Notes under the pieces: model-generated | Databases searched by the model: none | What the model saw: only the letters and a program-made list of their open reading frames with translations | What the model was told of the DNA's origin: nothing | DNA from: Bin87 sp963663945 | GTDB lineage: Bacteria > Chloroflexota > Dehalococcoidia > Lucifugimonadales > UBA3495 | Direction: 5' to 3' | Assembly (NCBI GenBank): GCA_963663945.1 | Contig: OY760687.1 | Location: forward strand, 2,666,001 to 2,730,000 | DNA length: 64,000 nucleotides | Part shown: piece by piece, positions 46,828 through 54,321 of the stretch | Numbering within the stretch: the first letter of the stretch is position 1 | Layout of the letters: the number at the start of each line of letters is the position of its first letter | Translations under genes and position numbers: made by a program

Positions 46828-47190
46828 TCAGGAACTGAGCGCTTCAGTCATGGCTTTGATGCTGGCCCCTACGATCAACCGATCGCCCAGGCGTACGATG
46901 GGGCGGCGAACCAGCCGGGGTTCATCCAGCATCAGCGCGAGCTTGCGCTCATCGGAAAGCTCTGCTGCGTTCAGGCCCATCTTTTTCAGCGATGGGCTGC
47001 GTGCGGCGAACAAACCGGTCACGCCGGGTTCTCCCGCTTCGTTGACCAGCTCGCGAAGCTCCGTTTCCGTGAACGGTTCCTTGAAATAATCGCGTTCTTC
47101 AACCGTGTAGCCGTTTTGAACGAGCAACTCTCGCACCTTGCGACAGCTGCTTCAACGCGGCCACCAATACATCGTTGCTGTAGCGCCCAT
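46828..47190 (-). CDS. ArsC/Spx-family oxidoreductase, probable selenoprotein (in-frame TGA = Sec13)
   Basis: A thioredoxin-fold protein of the arsenate reductase (ArsC)/Spx family, 120 residues if TGA at 47154-47152 is read as selenocysteine. ATG 47190 has GGAGGG 4 nt upstream. The N-terminus reads MGATATMYWWPR, then TGA, then SSCRKVRELL, so the TGA occupies the first Cys of the family's CxxC-RK active site. Downstream family features are intact: FKEPFTETELREL, LMLDEPRLVRRPI. A hairpin with a GGU loop follows the TGA at once (47123-47151), as expected for a bacterial SECIS. A conventional reading would start at GTG 47136 and lose the active site. Substrate unknown; a thiol/arsenate-type redox role is inferred. 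A mutated Cys codon or a sequencing error is the alternative. Confidence 0.75.
47123..47151 (-). promoter_or_regulatory. Candidate bacterial SECIS element
   Basis: Immediately after the in-frame TGA, the mRNA can fold with arms AGCAGCTGTCGC (47151-47140) and GCGAGAGTTGCT (47134-47123) around loop AAGGT. Eleven of twelve positions pair, including one G-U; the exception is a G/G opposition at the eighth. The GGU in the loop matches the SelB-binding loop of the E. coli fdhF element. The distance from TGA to the loop is 12 nt, somewhat shorter than the 17 nt in fdhF. The element lies in coding sequence, as bacterial SECIS elements do. Confidence 0.7.
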
Positions 47191-47335
47191 TCGACCCTCC
47201 GACGAATCCGGTGAAAATGTGCTGCGGCAAGGGCTATTTTATAACGAACCGGGCTTTGACATAAGTGGGGCGCGCGTAAATTCTGTGTAAGATCCCGGAC
47301 ATCCTAAGCGCCACGGCACGTGCCAGTGTCCACTA

Positions 47336-47344
47336 TGCTATAAT
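47336..47344 (+). promoter_or_regulatory. Extended -10 promoter of rpmB
   Basis: TGCTATAAT is a perfect extended -10 element (TGn plus TATAAT at 47339-47344). The start of transcription would be near 47351, about 24 nt before the rpmB ATG. No good -35 box is at the usual distance; a TTGACA occurs at 47256-47261, too far away to belong to it. Confidence 0.7.
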
Positions 47345-47374
47345 CTGCGACACCAACAGGGCGGGGAAAGAATC

Positions 47375-47587
47375 ATGCAGTGCCAGATATGCAACAAGTC
47401 CGGCATGACCGGAAACAATGTGAGCCACTCCAACCGCAAGACCAAGACGCGGTGGAAGGCCAACGTTCACAAGCAGACGCTAGCAATCGACGGTAAGCCC
47501 ACACGCGTCAAAATCTGTTCGCGGTGCCTGAGGACGATGTACAAGCCGCCCCGGGGCAAGAAGGCGCGAGCCAGGGCCGCCGCGTAG
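47375..47587 (+). CDS. rpmB: 50S ribosomal protein L28
   Basis: A 70-residue ribosomal protein L28, located in the large subunit. The signature GNNVSHSNRKTKTRWKANV (with KTKTRW) is clear, and the zinc-ribbon form is seen in CQIC near the N-terminus and CSRC later. The C-terminus is basic (RGKKARARAAA). It stands alone as a monocistronic gene with an extended -10 promoter upstream and a terminator downstream. Confidence 0.96.
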   Translation: MQCQICNKSGMTGNNVSHSNRKTKTRWKANVHKQTLAIDGKPTRVKICSRCLRTMYKPPRGKKARARAAA

Positions 47588-47616
47588 CCAGGCAGCCCGC
47601 ACAACCGTTCAGCATG

Positions 47617-47640
47617 AAGGGCGAAAGATTTTTCGCCCTT
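47617..47640. terminator. Bidirectional terminator rpmB / rpe
   Basis: AAGGGCGAAA (47617-47626) and TTTCGCCCTT (47631-47640) form a 10-bp perfect stem with loop GATT. The stem overlaps the last bases of the rpe stop codon region. The core GGGCGAA-GATT-TTCGCCC is nearly the same as a palindrome at 58732-58755. Confidence 0.75.
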
Positions 47641-48337
47641 ACTCATTTCCCGGCGACATGCCGGACACCGTGTCCCGCAGCGCGGCCATTGCCTCTGCCA
47701 CCGACTGTTCACGGTTGAAAATCGCGGTGCCGGCCACCAGGATACCGGCGCCGGCAGCCACTGAATCACGGGCGGTGTCGTCGGCTTTGACGCCACCATC
47801 GACCTCCAGTTGCACACCGTACCCGTTATCGGCAATCGTGCGATAAAGCCGCCGCAATTTCCCGAGCGCCGCGGGTATGAACGACTGCCCGCCAAATCCC
47901 GGATTGACAGTCATCACCAGTACGATATCGAGATCCGGAAGCACTTCTTCGACCGCGGCCAGCGGCGTCGCCGGGTTGATGGCGACACCAACCTGGCACC
48001 CCTGCTCCTTGATGTAGCCCACCGTGCGGTGCAGGTGCGTACAGGCCTCGGCATGAACCAGGACCTGATCGTTGATGTCCTTGACCAGGCCCGGCAGCAG
48101 GCGATCGGGTTCGTGGACCATCAGGTGGAGATTGAGTGGTAGTGAGGTGGCCCCACGAATGGCGTCCACCACCACCTCGCCGAACGAGATGTTGGGAACG
48201 AAACGGCCATCCATGATGTCAACATGGATCAGGTCAGCGCCGGCAGCCTCGGCATCCGCCACCTGTTGCGCCAGCCGGCCGAAGTCGGCTGCGAGAACCG
48301 ACGGTGCAATCTGGACGTGGGCGGCGGTGGAGGTCAC
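47639..48337 (-). CDS. rpe: Ribulose-phosphate 3-epimerase
   Basis: A 232-residue TIM-barrel enzyme interconverting ribulose 5-phosphate and xylulose 5-phosphate in the pentose phosphate pathway. Signatures are APSVLAADFGRL, HVDIMDGRFVPNISFG (metal/catalytic Asp), LHLMVHEP, MTVNPGFGGQSFIP and EVDGGV. The GTG start at 48337 overlaps the stop of argH by 4 nt, so the two are translationally coupled although not functionally related. Confidence 0.96.
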   Translation of the reverse strand: MTSTAAHVQIAPSVLAADFGRLAQQVADAEAAGADLIHVDIMDGRFVPNISFGEVVVDAIRGATSLPLNLHLMVHEPDRLLPGLVKDINDQVLVHAEACTHLHRTVGYIKEQGCQVGVAINPATPLAAVEEVLPDLDIVLVMTVNPGFGGQSFIPAALGKLRRLYRTIADNGYGVQLEVDGGVKADDTARDSVAAGAGILVAGTAIFNREQSVAEAMAALRDTVSGMSPGNE

Positions 48338-49680
48338 TGTACCCCGGCGGTCGCAAGGATATTCTTGGCACGGGCCAGACCATCGGCGACGCGGTTGGGC
48401 GCCGTCCCGCCCGGATTGTCCCGAGCGGCGACCGAAGCGGCGGCCGTGATGGCATACACGTCATCGTCGAATTGGGGCGCGAAACGCCGGTACTCCGCTA
48501 TGGGCAGGTCGGAGAGAGACAGGCCGTCAGCCTCGCAGTGCTGGCACAGCCGGCGCATGACGCCGTGGGCATCGCGGAAGGGCACGCCTTTGCGCACCAG
48601 GTAATCGGCAAGGTCGGTGGCGAGCATGTAGCTCTCGCTGGCCAGCGACTCGACCCGATCTATGTTCAATGTCAGACCGGGCAGCATATCGGCGAAGACG
48701 GACAGGGTGGACAGCAGCGTATCTACGGTGTCGAAGAAACCCTCTTTGTCCTCCTGCAGGTCGCGGTTGTACGTCAAGGGCAGTCCCTTCAGGACAGTAA
48801 GGATGCCCATCAGACTGCCGTAAACCCGGCCCGTCTTGCCCCGGGCGATCTCGGCAAAATCGGGGTTGCGCTTCTGCGGCATGATGCTGCTGCCGGTGGT
48901 GAACTCGTCGGCCAGACGCACGAAGTCGAACTCGCGGCTGGACCAGATGACGATCTCCTCGGACAGTCTGGAAACATGCATCATTGCGATGGCGGCGGCG
49001 GAGTGAAACTCGGCCAGAAAATCCCGGTCGGCCACCGCGTCCATGCTGTTCGGGCTGATTTCCGAGAATTCCAGGACCGAGGCCACCGCGTTGCGATCCG
49101 TGGGGTAGGGCACGCCGGCCAGGGCGCCGCTCCCCAGAGGCAGCACATCCATACGGGCTGCGCAGTCGGCGAATCGGCCGACATCACGCTCCAGCATTTC
49201 GAAATATGCCAGCATGTGATGGGCGAACAGGACCGGCTGAGCGCGCTGCAAATGCGTGTAGCCCGGCATCACGACGTCGAGGTATCCCTCCGCCAGGCCC
49301 AACAGGGCGCGCTGGACGGACCGCAGGCCCGTAACCGTGTCGCCAACGGCGGCGCGGGTGTACAGGCGCATGTCCAAGGCAATCTGGTCGTTGCGCGAGC
49401 GACCGGTGTGGAGCCTAGCCCCAGCCGGACCGATCAGGTCGGTCAGCCGGCGCTCGATGTTCATGTGCAGGTCTTCGAGAGACGGATCCCACGGAAATTC
49501 GCCCCGCTCGATCTCGTCTTGCACCGTGGAGAGGCCGCGAATTATCGCGTCCGCGTCGTCCCTGGCGATGATGCCCTGCTTCGCCAGCATGTCGGCGTGC
49601 GCCTTTGAGCCGGCGATGTCCTGCCGGTACAGCCTGCGGTCGTAGTGTATGGAGACAGTGTAGTCGCTGTGATCCTGCAT
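48334..49680 (-). CDS. argH: Argininosuccinate lyase
   Basis: A 448-residue argininosuccinate lyase, cleaving argininosuccinate to arginine and fumarate, the last step of arginine synthesis. Conserved regions: LHTGRSRNDQIA, MPGYTHLQRAQPV, and the superfamily signature GSSIMPQKRNPD. The first residues found in most ArgH proteins (a WGGRF motif) are missing: the frame begins MQDHSDYTVSIHYDRRLYRQDIAGS, with an in-frame stop a few codons upstream of the ATG. The core is complete and the enzyme is probably functional. It precedes rpe and follows the sugar isomerase-like gene by 61 nt. Confidence 0.94.
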   Translation of the reverse strand: MQDHSDYTVSIHYDRRLYRQDIAGSKAHADMLAKQGIIARDDADAIIRGLSTVQDEIERGEFPWDPSLEDLHMNIERRLTDLIGPAGARLHTGRSRNDQIALDMRLYTRAAVGDTVTGLRSVQRALLGLAEGYLDVVMPGYTHLQRAQPVLFAHHMLAYFEMLERDVGRFADCAARMDVLPLGSGALAGVPYPTDRNAVASVLEFSEISPNSMDAVADRDFLAEFHSAAAIAMMHVSRLSEEIVIWSSREFDFVRLADEFTTGSSIMPQKRNPDFAEIARGKTGRVYGSLMGILTVLKGLPLTYNRDLQEDKEGFFDTVDTLLSTLSVFADMLPGLTLNIDRVESLASESYMLATDLADYLVRKGVPFRDAHGVMRRLCQHCEADGLSLSDLPIAEYRRFAPQFDDDVYAITAAASVAARDNPGGTAPNRVADGLARAKNILATAGVQ

Positions 49681-49741
49681 TGGCGTAGAAACTACCGCCC
49701 GACCCGACGGTCAGAAGGTCCGGTTAGACGTGACGGATGGT

Positions 49742-50557
49742 TCAGGCATCCAGGTAGGCGAAGCTTGCGGCAAGGTTTTCGAAAACCTCGTCGTGCGGAG
49801 GGATTTCCATCACGGCCGGGCCGTCATACGCCTTGCCCTGCAGGATGCGGCGCATGGCCCGACAGTCCAGGTCACCGTCGTCCACGCTGCCAATGGCGAC
49901 ACCGTCGCGGGCCTGCTTGAAATGGACGATCTTGATGAAGTCAGCAGGGAGGGCCGCCAATTCGTCCAACGGTTGCGTGTCCGGATGGCGGCGCAGTTGG
50001 TTGGTTGGGTCGGGGCACAGCCCGAGATACTGCCCTTCGGCCTCGGTCAGTTGAGCCCGAGCCTCGCTGACCAGGAGCGCCATCGACCGCAACGGCTGGC
50101 CCGAGTTTTCCATCGAGAATATAACGCCCTGGCGCGCCGCCTCCCGTACCAGGGGCACGATACGTCCCGCCGCTTCGGCGACGTCGTCGGGGGTCTCCCA
50201 GGGGGTATCGGACGCCCCCGGATCCACGGTGCGCAGGTGGGGCGATCCGCCGCCCACCAGGCGCGCCGCCTCCAGCTGGGACTGGTACAGTCCACCCTGT
50301 GGATCGATGTCGGTGGTGATACACGGAAGCGCGACCGCCAGGTCGAAGGTGAGATCGGGGAACCGGACCACCACGTCAGCGAGAGCGGTCAGGTTCGGGC
50401 GCCATTCCTGGCCTTCGCCAGCCTCCGCGAGACCGAGACAGGTTTGGCGCAGTTCGATGTGGCGCGCGCCGTGATCCTGCGCGGTGGCGATGAGATCGGC
50501 AAGGTCAGCGTCGTCGAGTTGGTTGCGCCAGGAATTGGTAATTGCGCCGTAGATCAT
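49742..50557 (-). CDS. Sugar phosphate isomerase/epimerase family protein (xylose isomerase-like TIM barrel)
   Basis: A 271-residue AP endonuclease 2-like TIM-barrel protein. ATG 50557 (MIYGAITNSW) is preferred because AGGGG lies 9 nt upstream. Metal-site candidates fit the family: HIELRQTCLG, FSMENSGQP, GLCPDPTNQLR, and KIVHFKQARDG with EIPPHDE near the end. The specific sugar or cyclitol is not predictable. It is on the same strand as argH and rpe. Confidence 0.85.
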   Translation of the reverse strand: MIYGAITNSWRNQLDDADLADLIATAQDHGARHIELRQTCLGLAEAGEGQEWRPNLTALADVVVRFPDLTFDLAVALPCITTDIDPQGGLYQSQLEAARLVGGGSPHLRTVDPGASDTPWETPDDVAEAAGRIVPLVREAARQGVIFSMENSGQPLRSMALLVSEARAQLTEAEGQYLGLCPDPTNQLRRHPDTQPLDELAALPADFIKIVHFKQARDGVAIGSVDDGDLDCRAMRRILQGKAYDGPAVMEIPPHDEVFENLAASFAYLDA

Positions 50558-50770
50558 GGTGCTTTGCCCCTCAAACTCAGGCCGTGGTTCGCGATTGCTT
50601 GAAAACCGGAGCGCCCCGGCGATCAATGGACCGCCGGCAGAAACTATACCGCAGCGAAGGGTTGCGCTCAACAGCAGGTCTGATGACATCCCTGCCGCAG
50701 TACGGAAGGACCCCTATGCTAAAATTGCGCAACGAACAAATGCCCATCGACACACGCAGGAGGCTAACCG

Positions 50771-51130
50771 ATGGCCGAATTGTACAGCGAACGATGCACC
50801 GCCTGCCGCCGCGACTCTCCCCACGTCACTGAGGCAGAGGTCGCCGAATTGCACCCGGCAATAAACGATTGGGCATTGATCGACGAAGCCGGCATCCCGA
50901 AGCTGGACCGCCAGTTTAAGTTCGGGAATTTCGTCCAGGCGCTGGAATTCACCAACGCGCTGGGTGAGTTGGCGGAATCTGAAGGCCACCATCCCCGGCT
51001 GACCACCGAATGGGGGCGGGTCAGCGTGACCTGGTGGACGCACAAGATTCGCAACCTCCATCGCAACGACTTCGTCATGGCGGCGAAGACGGACCAGTTG
51101 TACGCCGAGCATGCGCCGGCGGAAGGGTAA
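50771..51130 (+). CDS. phhB: Pterin-4-alpha-carbinolamine dehydratase
   Basis: A 119-residue PCD/DCoH-family protein, which dehydrates 4a-hydroxytetrahydropterin during pterin recycling. The signature EGHHPRLTTEWGRVSVTWWTH contains the catalytic His pair and the third His. The N-terminal region holds CTACRRD, an extension with two Cys seen in some bacterial members. GGAGG lies 7 nt before ATG 50771. No aromatic amino-acid hydroxylase is adjacent. Confidence 0.93.
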   Translation: MAELYSERCTACRRDSPHVTEAEVAELHPAINDWALIDEAGIPKLDRQFKFGNFVQALEFTNALGELAESEGHHPRLTTEWGRVSVTWWTHKIRNLHRNDFVMAAKTDQLYAEHAPAEG

Positions 51131-51164
51131 GCAAGAAAGTCGACCAAATTTTTCCGAGCGAACG

Positions 51165-51647
51165 ATGGACTCTAACACTCGCAAAGAAAGGTTCTCATTA
51201 GCGTACATCGGCGCTGTGGCATCGCACGCAGACTGTGAACTCGTTGAACCGAAGGTGGACCGCGGCAGTGTCGACGGCATGCTCAAGAGAGCAAGTATCA
51301 CGGAGCTGATCGGATTCCAAGCTAAGGCAACGTCTCGGGATCTAATTTCCTCGTCTGCTGATCACATAAATTTCCCGCTGCCCGTAACCGATTATGACAA
51401 CCTTCGAAACGCAGGGCGTCCATTCATTCTGGTGGTTGTCCTGCTGCCGGACGAAGAGAGCCAATGGCTATCGCAAAGCAACGAAGAACTTTGCTTACGA
51501 TATTGCGGGTACTGGCTCTCGCTTGAAGGGCGGTCAGGAGTGACGAACACTAGCACCGTGACAGTGCGTCTCCCTTTGGCAAACAGGTTCGGCAGCGTTC
51601 AACTCGGTACCTTAATGGACCGGGCCGCATCAGGGTCCTCGCTATGA
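51165..51647 (+). CDS. DUF4365-like protein
   Basis: A 160-residue protein from ATG 51165 (MDSNTRKERFSLAYIGAVA). The N-terminal region fits a DUF4365-like domain, with EPKVDRGSVDGMLKR and ELIGFQAKATSRD, a D...QxKAT arrangement reminiscent of the PD-(D/E)xK nuclease fold. Its base composition is near 51% GC by counting sample lines, clearly below its neighbours (about 60-70%), and codon use is less biased, which suggests acquisition. The stop overlaps the next gene start (ATGA), so the two form a coupled pair. Function is unknown; nuclease activity is an inference. Confidence 0.7.
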   Translation: MDSNTRKERFSLAYIGAVASHADCELVEPKVDRGSVDGMLKRASITELIGFQAKATSRDLISSSADHINFPLPVTDYDNLRNAGRPFILVVVLLPDEESQWLSQSNEELCLRYCGYWLSLEGRSGVTNTSTVTVRLPLANRFGSVQLGTLMDRAASGSSL

Positions 51648-52771
51648 TAGTAGAAATCCGTGACACGGCAGCGTTGTCGTCATTGACCACGCTAAATTTG
51701 CGGGCGTATTTGCAGTCACGTGACTGGAACGATGTTGGCCGCTGGGGTAATCGTGCAACAGTCCACAGCAAAGCGAGTGGAGGCCGCACGTGGGAAATCT
51801 TGATACCTTTAAGTGATGCGATCAGTGATTACGCTGAGTTCATGGGAGAAGCGATCGGCACTTTAGCTACCGCGGAAGAACGATCCGAACTGGACGTGTT
51901 CAATGACGTGACCGGCGCTGGTGCAGATGTCATTCGCATAACCTCTCTCAACGGCATGGGTAAGGAACCCCTGTCCTTGCGACAAAGTGCGGACATGCTG
52001 AGAGATGCGAATGACCTGTTGTCGGCAGCCGCAAGGGCCGTGACCAAACCACAGGCTGCTTATCGTGGTAGCCTGAGTTCCGAAATCGCTGAATATTTGA
52101 GCAGGATCAGGCCACTACCAGGCTATTACCAAGGCTACGGGTTGACCCTGCATTCCCCGGTTACGCCTGGGATCGGACCACAACCGGACTTAGGCGATGA
52201 CGATTTGTACGCACCATTCCCAAGACGCGCCACCATTCGTCTTTCAGAAGCATTGCAGTCAGCGAATTTGGCGGTCAATGAAGCTTCCGCGACAAGTTCG
52301 TTGGACACCTTTGAGCAGGCAGTATCGGATGGAGTCAGTGCCAACCTATGCGATGCAGTGGCCAAACTGGCCAAAAACGGCCATGGCGTAGAGATCGGCG
52401 TTGGTTGGGCGATGGTGCGATCGGCGAAAAGTTCTAGCTCAAATGTGCGTTTCACCAACAATTCTGCCGGTATTTTGGAGGAGGCAGCGAGGCATTTCCG
52501 CCAGAGATTACCTTCATTCGACGAACGAGTTACAGCCATTGTGGTGAGATTGGACAGAGAACCTGACGAATTTGACGGTCGAGCGACCATTAGGCCAATT
52601 GGAGATGATCTGCCGCCACGAATGCAGGTCGAATTTGAGCCGGTTTCTTACAACGCGGTCATTAGTGCTTTCCAGAATCGCTCATTATTGACTCTGGACG
52701 GCGACATCTTTCCGGTCACCAACGGTCACCAACTGCGCAATCCAAGAAATATAGCAATAACGGCCGAATGA
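51644..52771 (+). CDS. Hypothetical protein coupled to DUF4365-like gene
   Basis: A 375-residue protein not recognised. It has no signal peptide or membrane segment and no evident catalytic motif. The N-terminal 100 residues include YLQSRDWNDVGRWGNRATVHS and RTWEILIPL; the C-terminal half is mixed alpha/beta. GC is low (about 50-52%) as in its partner. The ATG lies within the stop of the DUF4365-like gene (ATGA), so the proteins are probably made in fixed ratio and may interact. Its own stop also overlaps an ATG of the next gene, though that gene probably starts 33 nt later. Confidence 0.7.
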   Translation: MIVEIRDTAALSSLTTLNLRAYLQSRDWNDVGRWGNRATVHSKASGGRTWEILIPLSDAISDYAEFMGEAIGTLATAEERSELDVFNDVTGAGADVIRITSLNGMGKEPLSLRQSADMLRDANDLLSAAARAVTKPQAAYRGSLSSEIAEYLSRIRPLPGYYQGYGLTLHSPVTPGIGPQPDLGDDDLYAPFPRRATIRLSEALQSANLAVNEASATSSLDTFEQAVSDGVSANLCDAVAKLAKNGHGVEIGVGWAMVRSAKSSSSNVRFTNNSAGILEEAARHFRQRLPSFDERVTAIVVRLDREPDEFDGRATIRPIGDDLPPRMQVEFEPVSYNAVISAFQNRSLLTLDGDIFPVTNGHQLRNPRNIAITAE

Positions 52772-52800
52772 ATCAGCCAGTTCCGATGGGAGTTACCCGT

Positions 52801-53823
52801 ATGCGAGTTGTTTATTCACTGAGATCCCGTGACCTGAACGCCGTGGCTGCCGAAGCGGCCTGGGCGGAGTCCATGGGATACGACGGCGTTTCCACTAACG
52901 AGACGGCCCACGATCCCTTCCTGCCACTGGCCGTGGCCGCCACGTCGACCAGTCGCGTAACCCTGGAAACGCACGTCGCAATCGCCTTCCCCAGGTCTCC
53001 CATGGTCGTGGCCAACACGGCGCGCGACCTGCAGGACAACAGCGGCGGACGGTTCCGCCTTGGCCTGGGCACACAGGTGAAAGGCCACATCGAGCGCAGG
53101 TTCTCCACCAGGTGGACCGGGTCCGCCGGGCCCCGTCTGCGGGAATACGTCCAATCGTTGCACGCCATCTGGAATTGCTGGGACACTGGCAGCAACCTGG
53201 AATACGCGGGGGATTTCTACCAGTTCTCCCTGATGACGCCATTTTTCAGTCCGGGACCCAGCGAGTATCCTCATCCGGAGGTCTACACCGCAGCGGTCAA
53301 CGGATACAACTGCCTGGTGGCCGGAGAGTGCAGCGACGGACTGATGCTGCACAGCCTGGTGTCGCCAGAGTACGTGCGGCAGGTTGTACAGCCCAATGTC
53401 GCCGAAGGCGCCCGCCGCGCCGGTCGAAACGTCGAGGATGTGTCCGTGGTCGGCGGGGGATTCATCGTCACCGGGCCCAACCGGGCTGCCATCGCCGAGG
53501 CCGCAGAGGAGACCAAACGCCGCATCGCCTTCTACTCGTCTACCCGAACCTACTTCCCGGTTCTGGAATGTCACGGGTTCGAGGACATCGGCCGCCAGCT
53601 GCACGTCATGTCGCGCGAGGGCAGGTGGGACGAAATGGGCGGTCTGGTCCCCGACGAGATGCTCAACGCCTTCGCCATCATCGGCGAGTACGATGAAATC
53701 CCCGGCATGTTCAAGGAGCGCTATGGCGGGCTGGTGGACGAAATGCACTTCTCCATTCAGACCGCTTCCGACGCGGAGCAGGGGCAGCTGCGCCGCATAG
53801 TCCGTGACTTGCAGGACCAGTAG
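52801..53823 (+). CDS. LLM class F420-dependent oxidoreductase (TIGR03617-like)
   Basis: A luciferase-like monooxygenase-fold enzyme of about 340 residues, probably using coenzyme F420. Motifs: AAWAESMGYDGVSTNETAHDP, VTLETHVAIAFPRSPM, GRFRLGLGTQVKGHIERRF and GEYDEIPGMFKERYGG. ATG 52801 is preferred because GGGAG lies 8 nt upstream and the fold begins at MRVVYSL. ATG 52768 overlaps the preceding stop and adds 11 residues. The substrate is unknown. The interrupted MmcB-like gene follows after 9 nt. Confidence 0.88.
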   Translation: MRVVYSLRSRDLNAVAAEAAWAESMGYDGVSTNETAHDPFLPLAVAATSTSRVTLETHVAIAFPRSPMVVANTARDLQDNSGGRFRLGLGTQVKGHIERRFSTRWTGSAGPRLREYVQSLHAIWNCWDTGSNLEYAGDFYQFSLMTPFFSPGPSEYPHPEVYTAAVNGYNCLVAGECSDGLMLHSLVSPEYVRQVVQPNVAEGARRAGRNVEDVSVVGGGFIVTGPNRAAIAEAAEETKRRIAFYSSTRTYFPVLECHGFEDIGRQLHVMSREGRWDEMGGLVPDEMLNAFAIIGEYDEIPGMFKERYGGLVDEMHFSIQTASDAEQGQLRRIVRDLQDQ

Positions 53824-53832
53824 GGTGTTGCG

Positions 53833-54235
53833 ATGGAAGATGTGCCGCCGGTTTCTTCTCTGGATCCCGCGCGGTTCAAGCTGGCCAGCGAATCGCACCT
53901 GGCCTACAAGCTGAAATGGGAAGCCTGGGAATGGCTTTATTCCGTGGCCCGATGCCGGTGTATCGGACTCGAAGTGAGGCTGCAGGGCCCTTGGGGCTCG
54001 GTGGTCGACGTGGTGGGATTGGGACCATCCAATACGATCTACGTCGTCGAGGTCAAGGCATCACGGTCGGATTTCGCCCGAGATAACCACACTCAAGCGG
54101 ACATCGATCGTCTCCAACGGCGCCAGGACGCCCTGAACCGGCGCATTGCATTGACCCGCGCCCCCGGTTACCGCTCCTCGAACGGCGACGTCAGTCGGCT
54201 GGAACAGGAGGCCGAGCGTTTACGACAACGGCTGG
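53833..54235 (+). pseudogene. MmcB-like (PD-(D/E)xK-type) DNA repair protein, 5' part, split by IS21
   Basis: The 5' half of a gene broken by the second IS21 copy. The fragment contains GSVVDVVGLGP ... IYVVEVKASRSDFARD, the D...ExK core of a nuclease-like fold as in the MmcB/DUF1052 family, followed by an HTQADIDRLQRRQDAL segment and a coiled coil (RLEQEAERLRQRL). Read into the IS, it would add about 20 foreign residues and stop at 54297. Joining 54235 to 56655 restores ...RQRLATVSTKFHD... and a 261-residue protein. The MmcB match is by pattern, so the family name is moderately certain. Confidence 0.8.
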
Positions 54236-54321
54236 TGATAGACGACAATAAGGAATGCCTCTTGCGCCGACTATTCTTGCCGGTTGGGATGGTGTAAATC
54301 GTCCGGCACGGAGGTGCCGGA

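Noticed and set aside
47256..47261. TTGACA as -35 box for rpmB
   Set aside because: It is about 77 bp from the TATAAT box, and the nearest 16-18-bp partner is poor; an extended -10 explains the promoter better.
49681..49741. A second selenocysteine codon before argH
   Set aside because: There is an in-frame TGA upstream of the ATG, but the flanking translation has no similarity to the missing ArgH N-terminus and no SECIS-like hairpin follows.
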